From: Cloeon dipterum
Lineage: Eukaryota; Arthropoda; Insecta; Ephemeroptera; Baetidae
Direction of reading: 5' to 3'
DNA length: 64,000 nt
NCBI RefSeq assembly: GCF_949628265.1
Contig: NC_088786.1
Coordinates: forward strand, 16,368,001-16,432,000
Part shown: piece by piece, positions 49,401 through 61,900 of the stretch
Numbering within the stretch: the first letter of the stretch is position 1
Layout: every line of letters begins with the position of its first letter
The notes under the pieces: generated by a model
The model's input: only the letters and a program-made list of their open reading frames with translations
Told to the model about the DNA's origin: nothing
Databases searched by the model: none
Position numbers and translations under genes: made by a program

Positions 49401-52045
49401 AAAATTTAACCAATTTTCCTATTTATTTAAAATATTAAATTGTGTACATAAAGTCCATATTTACGATAGGCAAAATGTTAAATAGGGCGTAAAGAAAAGA
49501 GACAATCACCAGATTACGATCGGTTGTTAACTGCTGCGGTTCATTTTGTGGTTGAATTGTTTTAACTGTCTCACACGACAGGGCTATTTTTATTGTCGGC
49601 AAAAAAGTAGCAATGTGCCAAATAAATCCATTCATCAAAATTGGGAGAAATATTTTCGGTCACCAGATTATCATTTTGTAGTGAAAAAATCTTGTGTAAT
49701 TTATTGCTTACTGGGTAAAATTTATTCTCTCTCTTAACGTCTAATTAAAATCTTTTCGCTTATAGGCCAGCGTTTAAAAAAAGCTGATTGTAATGATTGA
49801 TTGGTGACTCGCAGGAAAAGAATTCGCTTCATTGAAGCGTGCTGCGTTTTTCCCTCGTTACCGCTCGCATGTGTATAAAATTGCGATGCGCTGGTCAAAT
49901 TTAGAAGAAAGGCAGATTTTAATGGCGTGCATGACTTTTGAATCGAACGACGGGCGGCGAACTCCAAAGAAAAGAAAGAATGCCATACAGTATGAATAAT
50001 ACACGCTCTCGCGAGCATTTATATTCGGCGCAAAAATGCCCGCTGATGCGAAAAGGAATGGCCTCGTTCAGTGGCGCTCCATTAAAGAAATAATGAGTCA
50101 ATTTCGCAGGGCAGCAGCAACCAGGTGCCGGCTGGAGGAGACTTTGCTCGCCACGGCACAACAATGAACGCCGCCACTCGCAGCAACAATCGTTTTTGCT
50201 CGGGACGCCTCCAATAATAATTGAGCGGCGCGCGGTAATGAGAGCGGCGAGAGAAAGAAATGCGAGAGAGCCAAAATCGAATGAGGCACGCGACGCCAGC
50301 TATGAAAATCCTTATCGACAATCTCGACAGGACCGCTGCGTACTTCGCTGTTACAATTGAGCTTGTCGTTTGCACGGCACACGACGTGCGAAATGAAGAT
50401 GACAAGGAAATTGAATATTGATATGCGTTTCAGGAGCAACGATTCTTTTAGTGCTTTAAAAGAGAATTGTCAATTGCCCTAGAGAGGAAAATTACAGCCG
50501 GAAATTGAAATTTGACGAATTTACATGTTCTGCCAATTTCCTATCATTAACTGTCGATTTTTACAATACCTCAGAGGGTAACTTCTTATTAAGGACGCAA
50601 ATTTTGGAAGTTCCTAGAGATTGATCCGTCTCACGGACAGCATATGGCTTATTTTAAATCATAATAACTTCACGTATGCCTCGCTCATCAGCATACCGCC
50701 CTCGGAGAGAAATTCGAGCTGCGCTACCCGCGTGCGAGGAAGTGGTATCGCATAATGAGATTTTATCAGCACAGATTTTCGTGATCGGAGCGAGGAAGAT
50801 GCTGATCGAGACAGGAAACTACGCGCCATATTTCCCACCCGGCGTTCAAGTCTCCAAAATGGAAAATTGCTTTTCCGAAACCCTCGTTCAAGTTCCTAAG
50901 GAGAAAAAGCAATGCTTACCTTCAAACCACAGCCGATCGATTCTGGTCTCATAAACGACGGACTTGAGACCGATGCAGTTCGCAAGTAGGAAAATAGTGC
51001 TCAGGATGAGAATTATGGTCGCATGGCGTTGGATGAAGCAGCCAAGATGGGAAATCTCCTGCTGCACCAACCTCAGCATGAACAAAGATGCCCTCTGTCC
51101 AGCAACTTTGCCCTGTAAAAAAGACATCGAAACTTTTAACATTTTTCTGGTTATGGGTATTTCAAGATCGTGCAAAAACATCTTTCTGCTCAAATATTAG
51201 CGATCCCGTTCCCCATTTTGATCGAGGATGTTCTCGAGGCAGTTAGGCGAACAACAAAGGAAGATGAAGATGGCTTTCCTTTTTTGATTTTTAATGAAGC
51301 GGCGGCATGGAGGCTTGGTTCGACTGACTCTGCGTGGCCACCCACTTTGATTGTAGCCAGGTAGAAAGAAGACAACAAGAGCCAGCCAGCCAGCTCTCCG
51401 GGCAGGCCAGGCGGGCAGGCAGGCAGGCAGGCAAATAATAATAACATACGCAGGCAGGAAGGCAGGCGAGCGGCGAATAAAAAGCAGCAGATGCCTCCAA
51501 TATGAATGAATTTATCGCCCGACAGCCGAATGCAAATTATTATTTATTCCAGCTGCTTCCCTCTGATCGTCCGCTCAATGAGAAAAATGCGAAAGAATAA
51601 TTAGAGGCAAATGAAACGGAATAATATTACGAATTGAACTAGTTCAAATAAATTTACCATGACTTCACAGGTGAACGATCGATGTCCGATTAAGTTCTTT
51701 GAACTTCTGATATTAAAAATTACCTTTTATTTGGTAATTAAAATTTTAGAATTTCTTGTTTTCGTTAAACTGTGGCAAAACACAAAAAATATTCTTGGAT
51801 ATATATTCGTTGATTTGTATTGTTTGAGTTTTTTGTTAGTCCCATCAAATAATTTTCAAATGCTTTCGAATAGTTTTCGGTTGGCCTGGAATTGTTTCGA
51901 GACTTGAGAGGTGTTGGATCGTAGAATAAATATAGTTCTCTGGAGGCGAGCGGGCATGGAGATGTCTCAGTTAAGCTTATCCGGCACTTCCTGGTGCTAC
52001 AACACAGGCAGGCAACGCGCTCAATAGCTCGCTCAGAGCCAAGCA

Positions 52046-52088
<43 letters not shown>

Positions 52089-52436
52089 AGCCAAGCTCTA
52101 CAGTGCCGGCCACCCACAGTGCCACCAGCATGGCCGCCGAAAAAACACAATAAAAGTCGCCCCTAGCGAGAGACTAATTTACGGGGCGAATTGAGGGATC
52201 AGAATAGTCAGAAGGGTGAAATCGTACGAGGGCAACATGTTAGAAAAGTTTTGCGGGGTCCGTTCAGTCAAAATAGGCTTAAAAAATTTGTTCTTCGAAC
52301 TTACTTTTTTGAGAAGCGAATATGCGAGGGCTGCGTCGACCCATGTTGTTCTGGTGTATAGGTCGGAGGTGTGTTTGTCCTCGGGAGGACTGATGCACCC
52401 CTCCTGGTCGAACGATGCCTCGAGCGCCGGCGTCAT
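40441..52436 (-). CDS. ptc: Patched, Hedgehog receptor
   Basis: Twelve-pass RND-type sterol transporter; it restrains Smoothened until Hedgehog binds. Exons read right to left: 52305-52436, 50920-51112, 45248-45440, 45022-45186, 44845-44965, 44233-44787, 43919-44173, 42324-43418, 41494-41976, 41295-41437, 41134-41233, 40441-41013; 4008 nt, 1335 aa, all phases consistent. The start ATG follows an in-frame stop. The N-terminus SDLYTRTTWVDAALA and the block MTPLYCFWEGSRL match Patched. So do YPSGIPFMFWEQY and the tail EPSLTTISEESNSW ... EIVVQPKVVLETT. The sterol-sensing domain keeps the key Asp (SMDIKRR, residue 603). TM4 reads GISDVF (S518, D519). TM10 has Q1057 where vertebrates have Glu. No PPxY motif is present. 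The first long intron is 45441-50919. Confidence 0.96.
42153..42245. repeat. Perfect 23-bp inverted repeat in a patched intron, TTAA at both ends
   Basis: Arms 42153-42175 and 42223-42245 are exact reverse complements starting and ending with TTAA, around a 47-nt AT-rich loop that itself pairs partly (AAAGAT with ATCTTT). It occupies the 347-nt intron between the exons ending at 42324 and starting at 41976. It could be a tiny non-autonomous element inserted at TTAA, or an intronic RNA hairpin. Confidence 0.75.
45441..50919. other. Intron 2 of patched
   Basis: About 5.5 kb without a supported exon. It has GC-rich, CpG-containing blocks near 45.7-46.3 and 46.5-46.8 kb (with GGTC tetranucleotide repeats near 46650) and near 50.1-50.3 kb. 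A GT microsatellite lies at 48971-49013. No exact Gli site was found here. Candidate regulatory DNA, otherwise nothing recognised. Confidence 0.4.
48971..49013. repeat. (GT)n/(GAGT)n microsatellite
   Basis: Alternating TGAG and TG units, about 43 bases, in a patched intron. Confidence 0.9.
51381..51470. repeat. GGCA/GCCA tetranucleotide repeat
   Basis: Runs of GCCA (51381-51392) and GGCA (51401-51431, 51447-51465) in the first intron of patched. The Cys/Ala/Pro-rich frames across it are not genes. Confidence 0.8.
52046..52090. repeat. (GA)n tract just inside the first patched intron
   Basis: About 20 GA units, 215 bp downstream of patched exon 1. GA runs of this length bind GAGA-factor-type proteins in insects, so a promoter-proximal role is possible. 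Confidence 0.9.
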
Positions 52437-52703
52437 TGATGGACGACGTCGTCATCGAGTCGTCGGACTTCTGCAGCTCGTCTAGCAGAGCCGCGCCTAG
52501 CGCCCATTGAAACAGAATAATTTGCACACTCGAATATTTTGTCCAGGCTCAGACAGTTGCGGCCAAACACATGATAGCGGCTACACACGGTCAACACGAA
52601 TGCACCTCCTGCCGCGACCGATCTCAACCTTCGACTGATTTTGCTAGAACAGCTTTTCAGCTCTTTGCCGATCTCACTGCTTTAACCGGTATTTTACTGC
52701 GTG

Positions 52704-52713
52704 AAACCGGTTT
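52704..52713. promoter_or_regulatory. Grainyhead-type palindrome at the patched promoter
   Basis: AAACCGGTTT is the palindromic Grainyhead/CP2 core. A second, weaker copy TTAACCGGTA is at 52682-52691, 22 bp away. Both lie about 250-280 bp upstream of the patched ATG, close to where its transcription should start. Confidence 0.45.
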
Positions 52714-53051
52714 TACGCTTTGCTCCTCGGCCATCGAAATCTCCTGAGAAACGTTCACTGCTGGAAAAAACTGTCTAGAAACTATTATCGACTTTAAATT
52801 ACAAGTTTTTAAATTAAATCAATATATTTCCATAATGGTTTATTAATGATGGTTGTATCGCTTTTAGGAAGATTTTTGTATTCCAGTCCATGCAGTGATT
52901 TTTAAATAACCGATTTTCTTACATCCCTCTCCACGACGTGAACCAATGCTGAGGCGAGTTTAAGATATTTAGGAGGTTGGCGGAGCGCCCTGATTGGCTG
53001 TGTAATGAATACCCGCGAAGAGGGCCATCCGCAAGGCCTGTATTGGAAAGG

Positions 53052-53060
53052 GACCACCCA
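53052..53060. promoter_or_regulatory. Exact Gli/Ci site GACCACCCA (patched-proximal)
   Basis: Exact consensus for the Gli/Cubitus interruptus zinc fingers, 616 bp upstream of the patched ATG. Patched is a classic direct target of this pathway and has promoter-proximal Gli/Ci sites in flies and vertebrates. Confidence 0.75.
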
Positions 53061-54090
53061 AGTTGCTTCCAGCGGAGTTGTTAGCCCCCTTGAATCAATC
53101 TTTATAGGGTCCTTACAGCACGTCTCTTTTATTCTCTCTTGCTTCTATTCCTTTATTGCTGTTGTTGTCACTGGAAACGATTAAAAAAATAAGTTTGAAA
53201 ACTGCGTGTGATCTTTATGAAACGTTTGAAAATAGCTATAGAGCTATTAATATTATCTTTTTCCAACCAGCAACTTAAGTGAAAAATTGTGTCCAAGGAA
53301 AAAATTTCCTAATGGGAAGTAAACAACGTGTGCACTTGTCTATGGAATATTAGCCGGTTAATTTAGATGGTTTCTGTTTTCAGTCGTTTTTAGACACTTA
53401 GGGTAGTTTTGGATGGTTTTAGATGATAAAAAGCGTAGTTCAAGTGGATAAAATATATTTATGTAATTCGTGGTCATTTGATGATCCCAGAACGATTAGA
53501 AGCTCAGAAAAAAATTTCGACTGTCTAAATTTCAAAGCCTTAGCTTATCATAAAATAATTTCAGTGCGTTTTTGAATTGCACCTTCAAGTATAATTTTTT
53601 GGCTATATGATTTAATACAATAAACATTTTTAGACTTTGTCCTTTGTACGTCTTTTCCAGCCAAATTTACACCAAAAATTTTGGTTTATTTTTCTAGAAA
53701 AAATATTTTTTAGAATATCGCACAAATTTACAAATATTGAAAGAGCAATTAATTTAGCTGTACTTAAAAATACCATGACAATCATTTTTTAAGTTAACCT
53801 CGCATGGATTTTTCCTTTTCCTCAAAATTGCCTAAGAATTGCCACACTATATAGAGTCTACAATTCGAATTGTTTTTAATACTTCTACCCAATCACAATC
53901 AGCTCTCTTGGGTGACCCTCTTGGCTTCGAGGCTTTGATGATTTAAATCACAGAAAACAAAATCAAATCCCTGGCATATTCAAAGCAGCTCTTTAGAGTT
54001 GAATGCTGAATTATCTCAAAACTAATTTCCAACGCGTGTTAAAAAGATTGACGCAAGGGCTTGTCCCGAGAACTGACTGCTGTACAACAT

Positions 54091-54092
<2 letters not shown>

Positions 54093-54136
<44 letters not shown>
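54093..54136. repeat. (GA)n microsatellite upstream of patched
   Basis: About 22 GA units, 1.7 kb upstream of the patched ATG. Confidence 0.95.
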
Positions 54137-54140
<4 letters not shown>

Positions 54141-56416
54141 CATAATTGTGCGTTGCGGTGATCGGTAATTCATTAGCTAAATTATACTGGAACGAAGCAG
54201 CGCGGCAACATCAAAGGCAATGCATCTCTTTTGCGCAGCCCACAAAGAACGCAGGACAGCCATTTTTTATATTTATTATATATTATATGATCGTCCGCTC
54301 GCTCTCGCGGATCGAGTTCCATTCAGCAGCGGTGACAATTTGAAAAGAAGACGGAAACTTTGCCTTATGACATGTCATCGCGGGACGCTGCTCCCTATTC
54401 ATCTCAATATCACCTGCAATATCGCGCACTTTCCGCTTCATCAACAAAATTATATTCCTCTGAAGCGTGATGCTGACTTTTAAAAAGGGCGCCGCCGATT
54501 AAAATTTATTGTTTTGTCAGAGCTCTTTGTGACGATTTACAGTAACAAATGACCAACTTAAGCAAAAAATGCTGCGTTGCAAGAACTGGAAGACAGTTAG
54601 AAATTGTTATTGATGCCACGTTATTGTGCTATAACTTACTTTTGTTTGTAGATAATGAGCGATTCCATGTGCTGACTGTCAATTTCCCAGGTGCTGAATT
54701 AACTTTTAGGCGAGTCATTTTTTGGATGACAAAACGAAGCATAAAAATTACCATCATTTCATCATAAGATAGTAATATAAAATTGTCAAAAATATTGATC
54801 GATTGGATTTAAAAAAAACACGTTTGAAATCTGCACATGATCGTTCTTTAATTCTGAAACATGTATGGTGCTTTTTATGGTTTAATCACATCACGTGAAG
54901 CCTAGATTTTAAATTATTTTAAATCAAACACAGAAAATAAGCCTATGGCAATAAGTTGCCCATTTTTAGGTACATATAAGTTTTACTATAAAACATATAA
55001 ATGGAGCGTAATAACGATAGTACAAATTTCAGCTTTTGCGTCAAGCTCATTCAAATAATAAAAAGAGAGATCAAACTTAAAAGTTAATTTCGAATATTAA
55101 TTGTTATCTAATTAAGCCAAAGCCTCATACATTAAATAACGCGTTTCAATTTGCCAGAATGATTTTTTTTAAGTGCAACAAAATTAAGTAATATTGAAAG
55201 GGAAGCTCAAAAAACTATAGGATAAAGTTAATTTAAGAGTCGAGATTTGATCTATTTGAAATGGCTCGAAATTTATCATTTTTTGTCAAAATCAAATCTG
55301 TAATTTTTTGAATCAGCATCGCTCACAAAATGTAATAACTTTAATAATGAAACATATTGATGGATGCCAATGAAGGAAGAAGAAATCGAAGTTGTGAGAA
55401 AGATCTAAATGCAGCTTCCTGGTGTATATTGAGTGAGTTGTTCTTTCCACATTTCCACACTAAGGTCTTGTCAGTTCAAAACAGAGTAAATAAACGTATA
55501 AGGGGTGTGAATATGACCGACGCCACCCCTTTAGAAAATATTTTCGGTCAGTTTGTTTGCGCATGACATGACATGTGCTAGGAGACTGGTGGGTGTTCCA
55601 ATATCAGGATTGCATTTGCGCTTACCACCCGGTTTTTCACCACTCGTTTTTGACGGGTTTTACCACTCAATTTTTACCAAAGAAATTAATTTATTCCATT
55701 TTTCTTCTGTGAAAATCTAAAATTTCGGTTGGAGTGCTCAAAATTTCCTCCACTGTGCAGATATTTTCTTTTAAATTGCCATTTTGGTGCCTCAATTTCT
55801 CCAAAAATTTATCTCTGACAATTTTTCAAGTCGTGGTTATATAAGCTCAAAATTATTAAATTAATCAAAAATACGATGTAAACATTGCCTGCAAGAAACT
55901 GGTAAAAATTGAAAAAAACACTCATTTTACCACCAAACTGCATTTTTTTGCAACCCTGCTAAATATCCAGGTTTGCTGACGACGCTTGGATTAGCCAAAA
56001 TAAAGTTATAAAATCCAGTGCTCCGTTTGATTATTCTGTGATTGATCTCCTTGCACAATTTTTTAACTCTCGATTTCTTATCTTCACCGTACAAGTACAA
56101 GCAAATGGGAAATTTTAACTTCTATCTTAGGTATTTTTCCTATTTTAAAATCTTTTAAAAAGAAGCAAGATCAACATCATTCTTTTTGGGTGGCGTACGG
56201 CTCGAAAAACCGAGAGTGTAAATATCAACCACCCACTGAGAAGCACAATTTGAACTGGATCATTAATTTCTATCATCCCCCAGGAAATCTACTCTTGGAA
56301 AGGACTGTGCTCCTTTTTGAAATGAATGGCAAACCAAAACCAATTTTGTGCTTAATACGACATGTGCGGTGTGCTACCTGAAAAGATCCCTTGACAAGAA
56401 ACACATATGCGCCTTC

Positions 56417-56425
56417 TGGGTGGTC
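56417..56425. promoter_or_regulatory. Exact Gli/Ci site (TGGGTGGTC on plus)
   Basis: Reverse complement of GACCACCCA, about 4 kb upstream of patched. Confidence 0.6.
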
Positions 56426-57380
56426 GAGACAGATTTTACCTTTATTTAAGGTCATTGTATTTATACTGAAGCTTCATCGCAAAACGATCTTGTATTTTTT
56501 AGAAATACATTACTATCTACAAAGTTTGGGTTGTAAATCAATGAAGTGGTGCGGTCAAATAAATGATAATCTCAAATGATCTGTGGATCATGGCTGGTGT
56601 CGCGTTTACACGTTAGTTCTCGCCCCCGCGCGATGTTAGAACACAGGCTATAATTGTAGCTACCCAAAAGGTTTAATTTTACAAAGTCAAAAATTAAGTA
56701 ATAAACAAAAATAATTGATCCTACATAAATAAATTTCTACTCTAATGAAATTATTTGCCTCTAAGGTTGTTCTGCACTAAAAAGGATAATAGTTGTAAGT
56801 AATGTTTTTTTGAATTTGTAGTTTTTCTCTCAAGTTTATTTTACTTACAAATTATTAAATGATTTGTGCTTTACTGTTATTTTATTGCGAATTATTTTAT
56901 TGCTTCACCCAATATGCAGGGCACATATTCCGATCTAGATTTTGTGTGATATTTTAAAATTATTACTTCTCTATTTATTATACCTTTGCTGTTGGTAAAA
57001 GTAAAATTACAACTTTACTGTAGATAATAAATACGCTATTACGCAAAGGAGAGATGAAACCACTCGTTCGACGGTACGGATTTAATAAAGACAGTAATGT
57101 AATAATTGCGAAACGCGGCTGCGTGGAATAACAAGCAGTGCTATAAGTGTGAATCACGTGAAAGAATGCATTTTGACCATTAGTGCATGCAGCATCCGCG
57201 AGAATTCTAACAAATAACATAATGATTATAATGGCGAGTTCTCGGCGCCAATTACCGCGCGGTTAATTACGGCACTCGTTCTCGCTCATTCATATGGCGA
57301 GGGGTGGTCGGGAGGAGCGCGCGGCGCGGAGGCAGCGAGGAGAGCGAGCGGTGTCACTCTGAGGACCACCACTCTCCACT

Positions 57381-57389
57381 TGGGTGGTC
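57381..57389. promoter_or_regulatory. Exact Gli/Ci site (TGGGTGGTC on plus)
   Basis: Third exact copy, inside a GC-rich block (57.24-57.42 kb). A partial site GACCACCAC is 15 bp to its left. Confidence 0.6.
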
Positions 57390-58156
57390 TGCCCTTCCAC
57401 CGGGCTGCTCGGCGCTTCAAAACCAACAACTATTAGTAACAAAAAAATCTGGAAATGATATTTTAAAAGCACGATTTACGGCCACCAGCGCGCACACATA
57501 ATATGTATGCGCGCTGCTCAAATGACAATACACATAGCCATAATTTAACACTCGCGCACTCAAGAGAACCATTTTTTAGCGAGAATCGCTGCTCTTTTAA
57601 TTACGGGTCGTAAAGATATCATTTTTCCTCTTCGCGTTCCAATAGCTTTTTTCAATTACGCTTCATTTGCCCCGAAAAAGGCCTTTCCTCGAAGAAAAAA
57701 ATTAAATTCGCAATAAATTCAATTTCGAAACTGGTTTTAAAGGCGTAAATCGAGTTCGCAGAAAGTTATGGACAGCCTACATGCTAATAGATGTCATCTT
57801 ATTATTAAAACGCGCTGCGACAGGCGGGCAGAGAACTTTGGCCCGAAACGAAGCGGCGGTGGCGGCGCGGCAACCCGAAATCATAAATTTCGGCCGCGAC
57901 ACGCCACGCGTTTTATCCAATGCCAATTCGATTTTCCGCGCGGACTCTCGTGGTGGTCCAAATCGTTAATTTTTATTGTTTGCTTTTTCATATTAAAACA
58001 GCACTAACCATAGGAAAAAGAATTCCCTTTGTTTCGTTTTATGGATACCTGCACAAGCAAGGAAAATTATTCCACTTGGAGCTTGCACGGCACGCTGGGC
58101 AAGGAAAGATTATTTGAATTAGTCGAAACATCAATCAAGCAGTGTGAGGCGCGAGA

Positions 58157-58165
58157 GACCACCCA
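58157..58165. promoter_or_regulatory. Exact Gli/Ci site GACCACCCA
   Basis: Fourth exact copy, 5.7 kb upstream of the patched ATG and just beyond the predicted foi 3' end. Confidence 0.55.
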
Positions 58166-58377
58166 AGACGTTTTATTGCCTGTATGAATGTTGACGCCAT
58201 CAGCCAGCATAGTATGCCCATGTGTGATAAAATCACCCCCAGCCATGGAGCACTCCACATCCTCTTTTCCTCCACTCTGCGCGTCTGTCAATATTGCTTC
58301 TCCCATAACGTCAATCAGGCTGCAGTGTGAAAGTAAATAAAAGGCGTTTGCTCGTGTTTCATTACAAAACATTCGAT

Positions 58378-58383
58378 TTTATT
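58378..58383 (-). terminator. Candidate poly(A) signal of foi
   Basis: TTTATT on plus is AATAAA on minus, 523 nt beyond the foi stop codon. Confidence 0.35.
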
Positions 58384-58905
58384 ATTTGGTGATTTAAGTA
58401 TTCATACCATGAAAATGCTCAGTTTAAACCTACAATAATTACCGTTTTGATCAGAAGAAATTAATGATTAACAAATTTTTTACAATGGAGAGACCAGCCA
58501 TCGAGGCTTTGCCAGTTACAAAAATGCAGAAAATTTGTTAATGCCAAATATGTATCACGCTCGGAATATGGATCTAGTGTTGATGCGGTTTGAGTAATTG
58601 CTGGAGTTAAAACTGGCAAACTTAATCAAATAGGAACAAACTTACATCGTCGGAACATTCTACAAGCACAAAAATACCGAGAGGGCATCATTGCACACTT
58701 TTTGGTAAAATCAAAATGCTAGCCGTTTCTGGGTCCAGTGTGAAAATGCAAAATCATACCAATGTGGTACTTCTCGTTCCAAAAAGCACATTTGTCAGCA
58801 CCTCTCTTTAACTTTGATGTGTACCAATTTAAAATGCTTCCAAATTTATGAAAGTAATACTGGAAAATCAAAAAATTAGGCCCCTAATTGAGATACTCGA
58901 CTGCT

Positions 58906-61900
58906 TCAGTCGTTGAACAAGTTGTGCAAGTTCTCCTCGTAAAAGGCAATCAGCATCATGATAGCCACACCAAGCGACATTCCACACAATTGCAAAATCA
59001 AAGTCTGCATCCACGAACCACTGGAGTGACCATTTGTAAGCTCAGGAATCTGTGAACAAAATCCAAACAAAACTGTCAGCTTCACATCAATTGGGCAGCA
59101 CAAAAGCAAACTAACCATGTCCACCAGAGCGATGTAGAGAAAAGTTCCTGCTGCGGCTGCGTAGATCCACTCCGCAGCATTTTCAGAGTGTCCAATTGTG
59201 ATTCCAATGAGCATTCCCACAAAACACAATAATGAAGAAAGCAGGTTGTAGTAAATGGCTTCTTTGGCACTCATTCCTGCTTTGAGAAGCACCGCAAAAT
59301 CACCTGAAGCAGAAAATCATATCGGTTTATTAGAAGATATCACTTGAAAAGCATGAGAAACACACCTAGCTCATGTGGAAGTTCGTGACAAAAAACGGCC
59401 GTGGCGGTCGAGAAGCCGCCCGTTAGGCCTCTGGCGAAGGCAGCCCCAATGGCCATGCCGTCAGTCAAATTATGCAACCCATCACCCATGATGACCATCC
59501 AAGCGACAGAGCTCAGCGACGAGGGAGCAGAGTGCACGTGGCCGTGCGAGTGAGAGTGGCCGTGGTGCTCTCTCGCATGCTCACGCACTATCACTGTGCA
59601 GCTTTCTTCCTCTTCCATGTGTCTTTCTTCAGCCAGTTTTCCATCTTGGCTCACCACCAGCACCGGTGATAAGGCTTCATTCTTCTCGTGCACCTCCGTC
59701 AGTGGTTCAGACTGCTCTGCCTTTTTCTCTCCGGCCTCAGCACCTGTCAAGCAGTCAAAATGTTAATACAGACACGCTAATTACATAAATAATTGCTTTG
59801 TATATAGGCCATTGGTAGGGGAGATTTTAAATTGTTGACATTTTTAGTATTGTAAAAGGAACACGATTGAACTCATGCATTTTTCTATGGATATTTTTCC
59901 AAATTCAAAGTGAAATTACAATGAGAATTGCTTAAAAAGAGAATTAAAGCTACAGTAGTCAAATCAAGATATTTTAAGGGTAGACTATATTTGATGACAT
60001 AAACAAATACATAATATTTAAAACAGATATTTGACTTGAAAAGAACAGTCCCAATGCACAAGAACTCGCAATAATTGATTATTGCTTTGGTACATCCAAG
60101 ATGAAAGCTCAAAAAGTTATGTCTTGACAGACAGGTCATATAGCTAATGCGCGCCAAGAGGTAATTACAGTAAAAAATTAAGTGACCAAGTTTTAAACAA
60201 TTCAACCATCTTAATATTGCCTAAGTTTTGAAAACAGGATGTAGGACATGTTATCTTTTCTCAGAATGTTAAGTATTTGGACAGCTATTTTGAGTTTAAC
60301 AGACACAGTGCTAAGAACATTAATGGATATATTTTGTTTAATACATGACCTTGCCAAATAAAGATTTTTCGTCATTTAACTTGGATCTTATCACAACAGG
60401 CTTTATGATTTCTTTCAGTGTTACTTGTAAAAGTCAAATAGTATCATATTCCTTAAGGGTCCCAAAATAATATTGTTGATCTACTAATTTTTTAAAAATT
60501 ATTTAGGATAGGTTATTTTGGGTTATTTTACCGTCAAGATAAGGTGTGATTTAAACCCAATCCCATAGTAACAATAATTTTGGTAACATCTAAAATATAA
60601 TACCAAGCCTGTATAAACAAAAGTGCACTAATTGTAAGTAGGTCATAAGAGATTTAACTCAATAATTGCATGATGATGTAAAAATCTATTCAGAAATGTC
60701 AATTATTATTTCTAAAATCTAGTAAACTATTTACGAATATTTTATTAATTAAGACTACTTACTGGCTTTCCCAGTAATTTCCTCGTAGCAGTAGGGGTAG
60801 GAACTATATTTGTGTTTGCACAGTTTCTCTCCAACAACGCTGTTTCCTTGCATTTGCTCCGAGTCATTCATGACTTTTACCTTTGGTACAACTTGCTGTA
60901 ATAAAGCAGTAAGCACAAGCTAAAAATGAGTAGACTGAAATACCTTTTTCTTTTTCTTGAGATTTCTCCGTCTCCATTCTGAGATAACAGTGAGGCACCT
61001 CTCCATAAAGAAAAAGAGCAAAATGCCGACCAGACCAACAAATCCTCTCCATACATTTTTTCTGCTCTCTGTGTCATGGTTGTGACCTCCTGACATGGCC
61101 TAAAATTGACTGAATATCAACCAGTGGTCTCACTAAATTACATAATTAATTTGGTTGATGACGCATTTTTTATCTGTTTGAAAAAATTATCTAATAATTT
61201 AAAATATAGCATTAACAGAAATTCAAAACTTGTCTAATGCAGGTAATGATGAAGAAAATGAAAATTTGAGATAATTTTTATCCTTACGTGGGGTAATAAA
61301 TGAAGAAGCGCATCTCCACAAAGGGTGCCGACAGCAAGAGACACGAGGAATTGTATCATTTGATGGTAAAACATCTTCTGCATCACAGGAATGACTGCCA
61401 CAGCTAGCAAGCCACAGGCTGATATCACAACTATGCTGACCACTGCATACATCCACACATAGCCAGGCAGTGTGTCATGTTCATGTTTGTGCTCCTCTGA
61501 ACAATAGGACGGATCAACTACTTGTAGAAGCAGCGAGGGACAAGCAGAGGCCAAAGACTCTCTTGAGAGCTGAGGTTCGACTTTACATGCTGGAAGAGTT
61601 GGTCTAGAATCATGGTCCTTGCTTCCATTCGACTTTTTTTCTGAAAGATATAAAGTGTTTAGCTGAGAAGTTCGCGATTAAATCGTTTGAAAAAATTAAA
61701 ATTTTGAAAAGAGCGATGCATTTTAAATTATAAAGTAACATGGCACGTTTCCAAAAGCGAATTCTGAATTAAGCAATATTGAACAACTTTCCAGTTTCAG
61801 TCATTACCAGTGTGATGATGGTGAATTTTCAGATCTTTGAACAGCGACTCTAGTCCCTCGTGAGTGATGACACTTCCGTCACCATATTTCTTCAGGAGCT

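Larger units (their letters stand above)
52437..58905. other. Patched upstream region / foi 3' flank
   Basis: 6.5 kb without a supported protein-coding gene. The first 300 bp should include the patched 5' UTR and promoter. CCAAT-type ATTGG motifs occur near 52993 and 53043. Four exact Gli/Ci sites and a GA microsatellite are listed separately. A GC-rich block at 57.24-57.42 kb surrounds one Gli site. The foi 3' UTR probably occupies about 58.36-58.9 kb. Elsewhere the sequence is AT-rich with nothing recognised. Confidence 0.5.

Noticed and set aside
56190..56381. Plus-strand 63-codon frame upstream of patched
   Set aside because: No start context, splice sites or family match; isolated in AT-rich DNA.
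57290..57472. Minus-strand 60-residue frame with a hydrophobic start, like a secreted peptide
   Set aside because: It lies in a GC-rich block around a Gli site, has no flanking gene structure, and the tail composition is what GC-rich non-coding DNA gives.
58067..58372. Minus-strand 101-residue frame beyond the foi stop
   Set aside because: No acceptor or phase links it to foi, and no family is recognised; more likely 3' flank.
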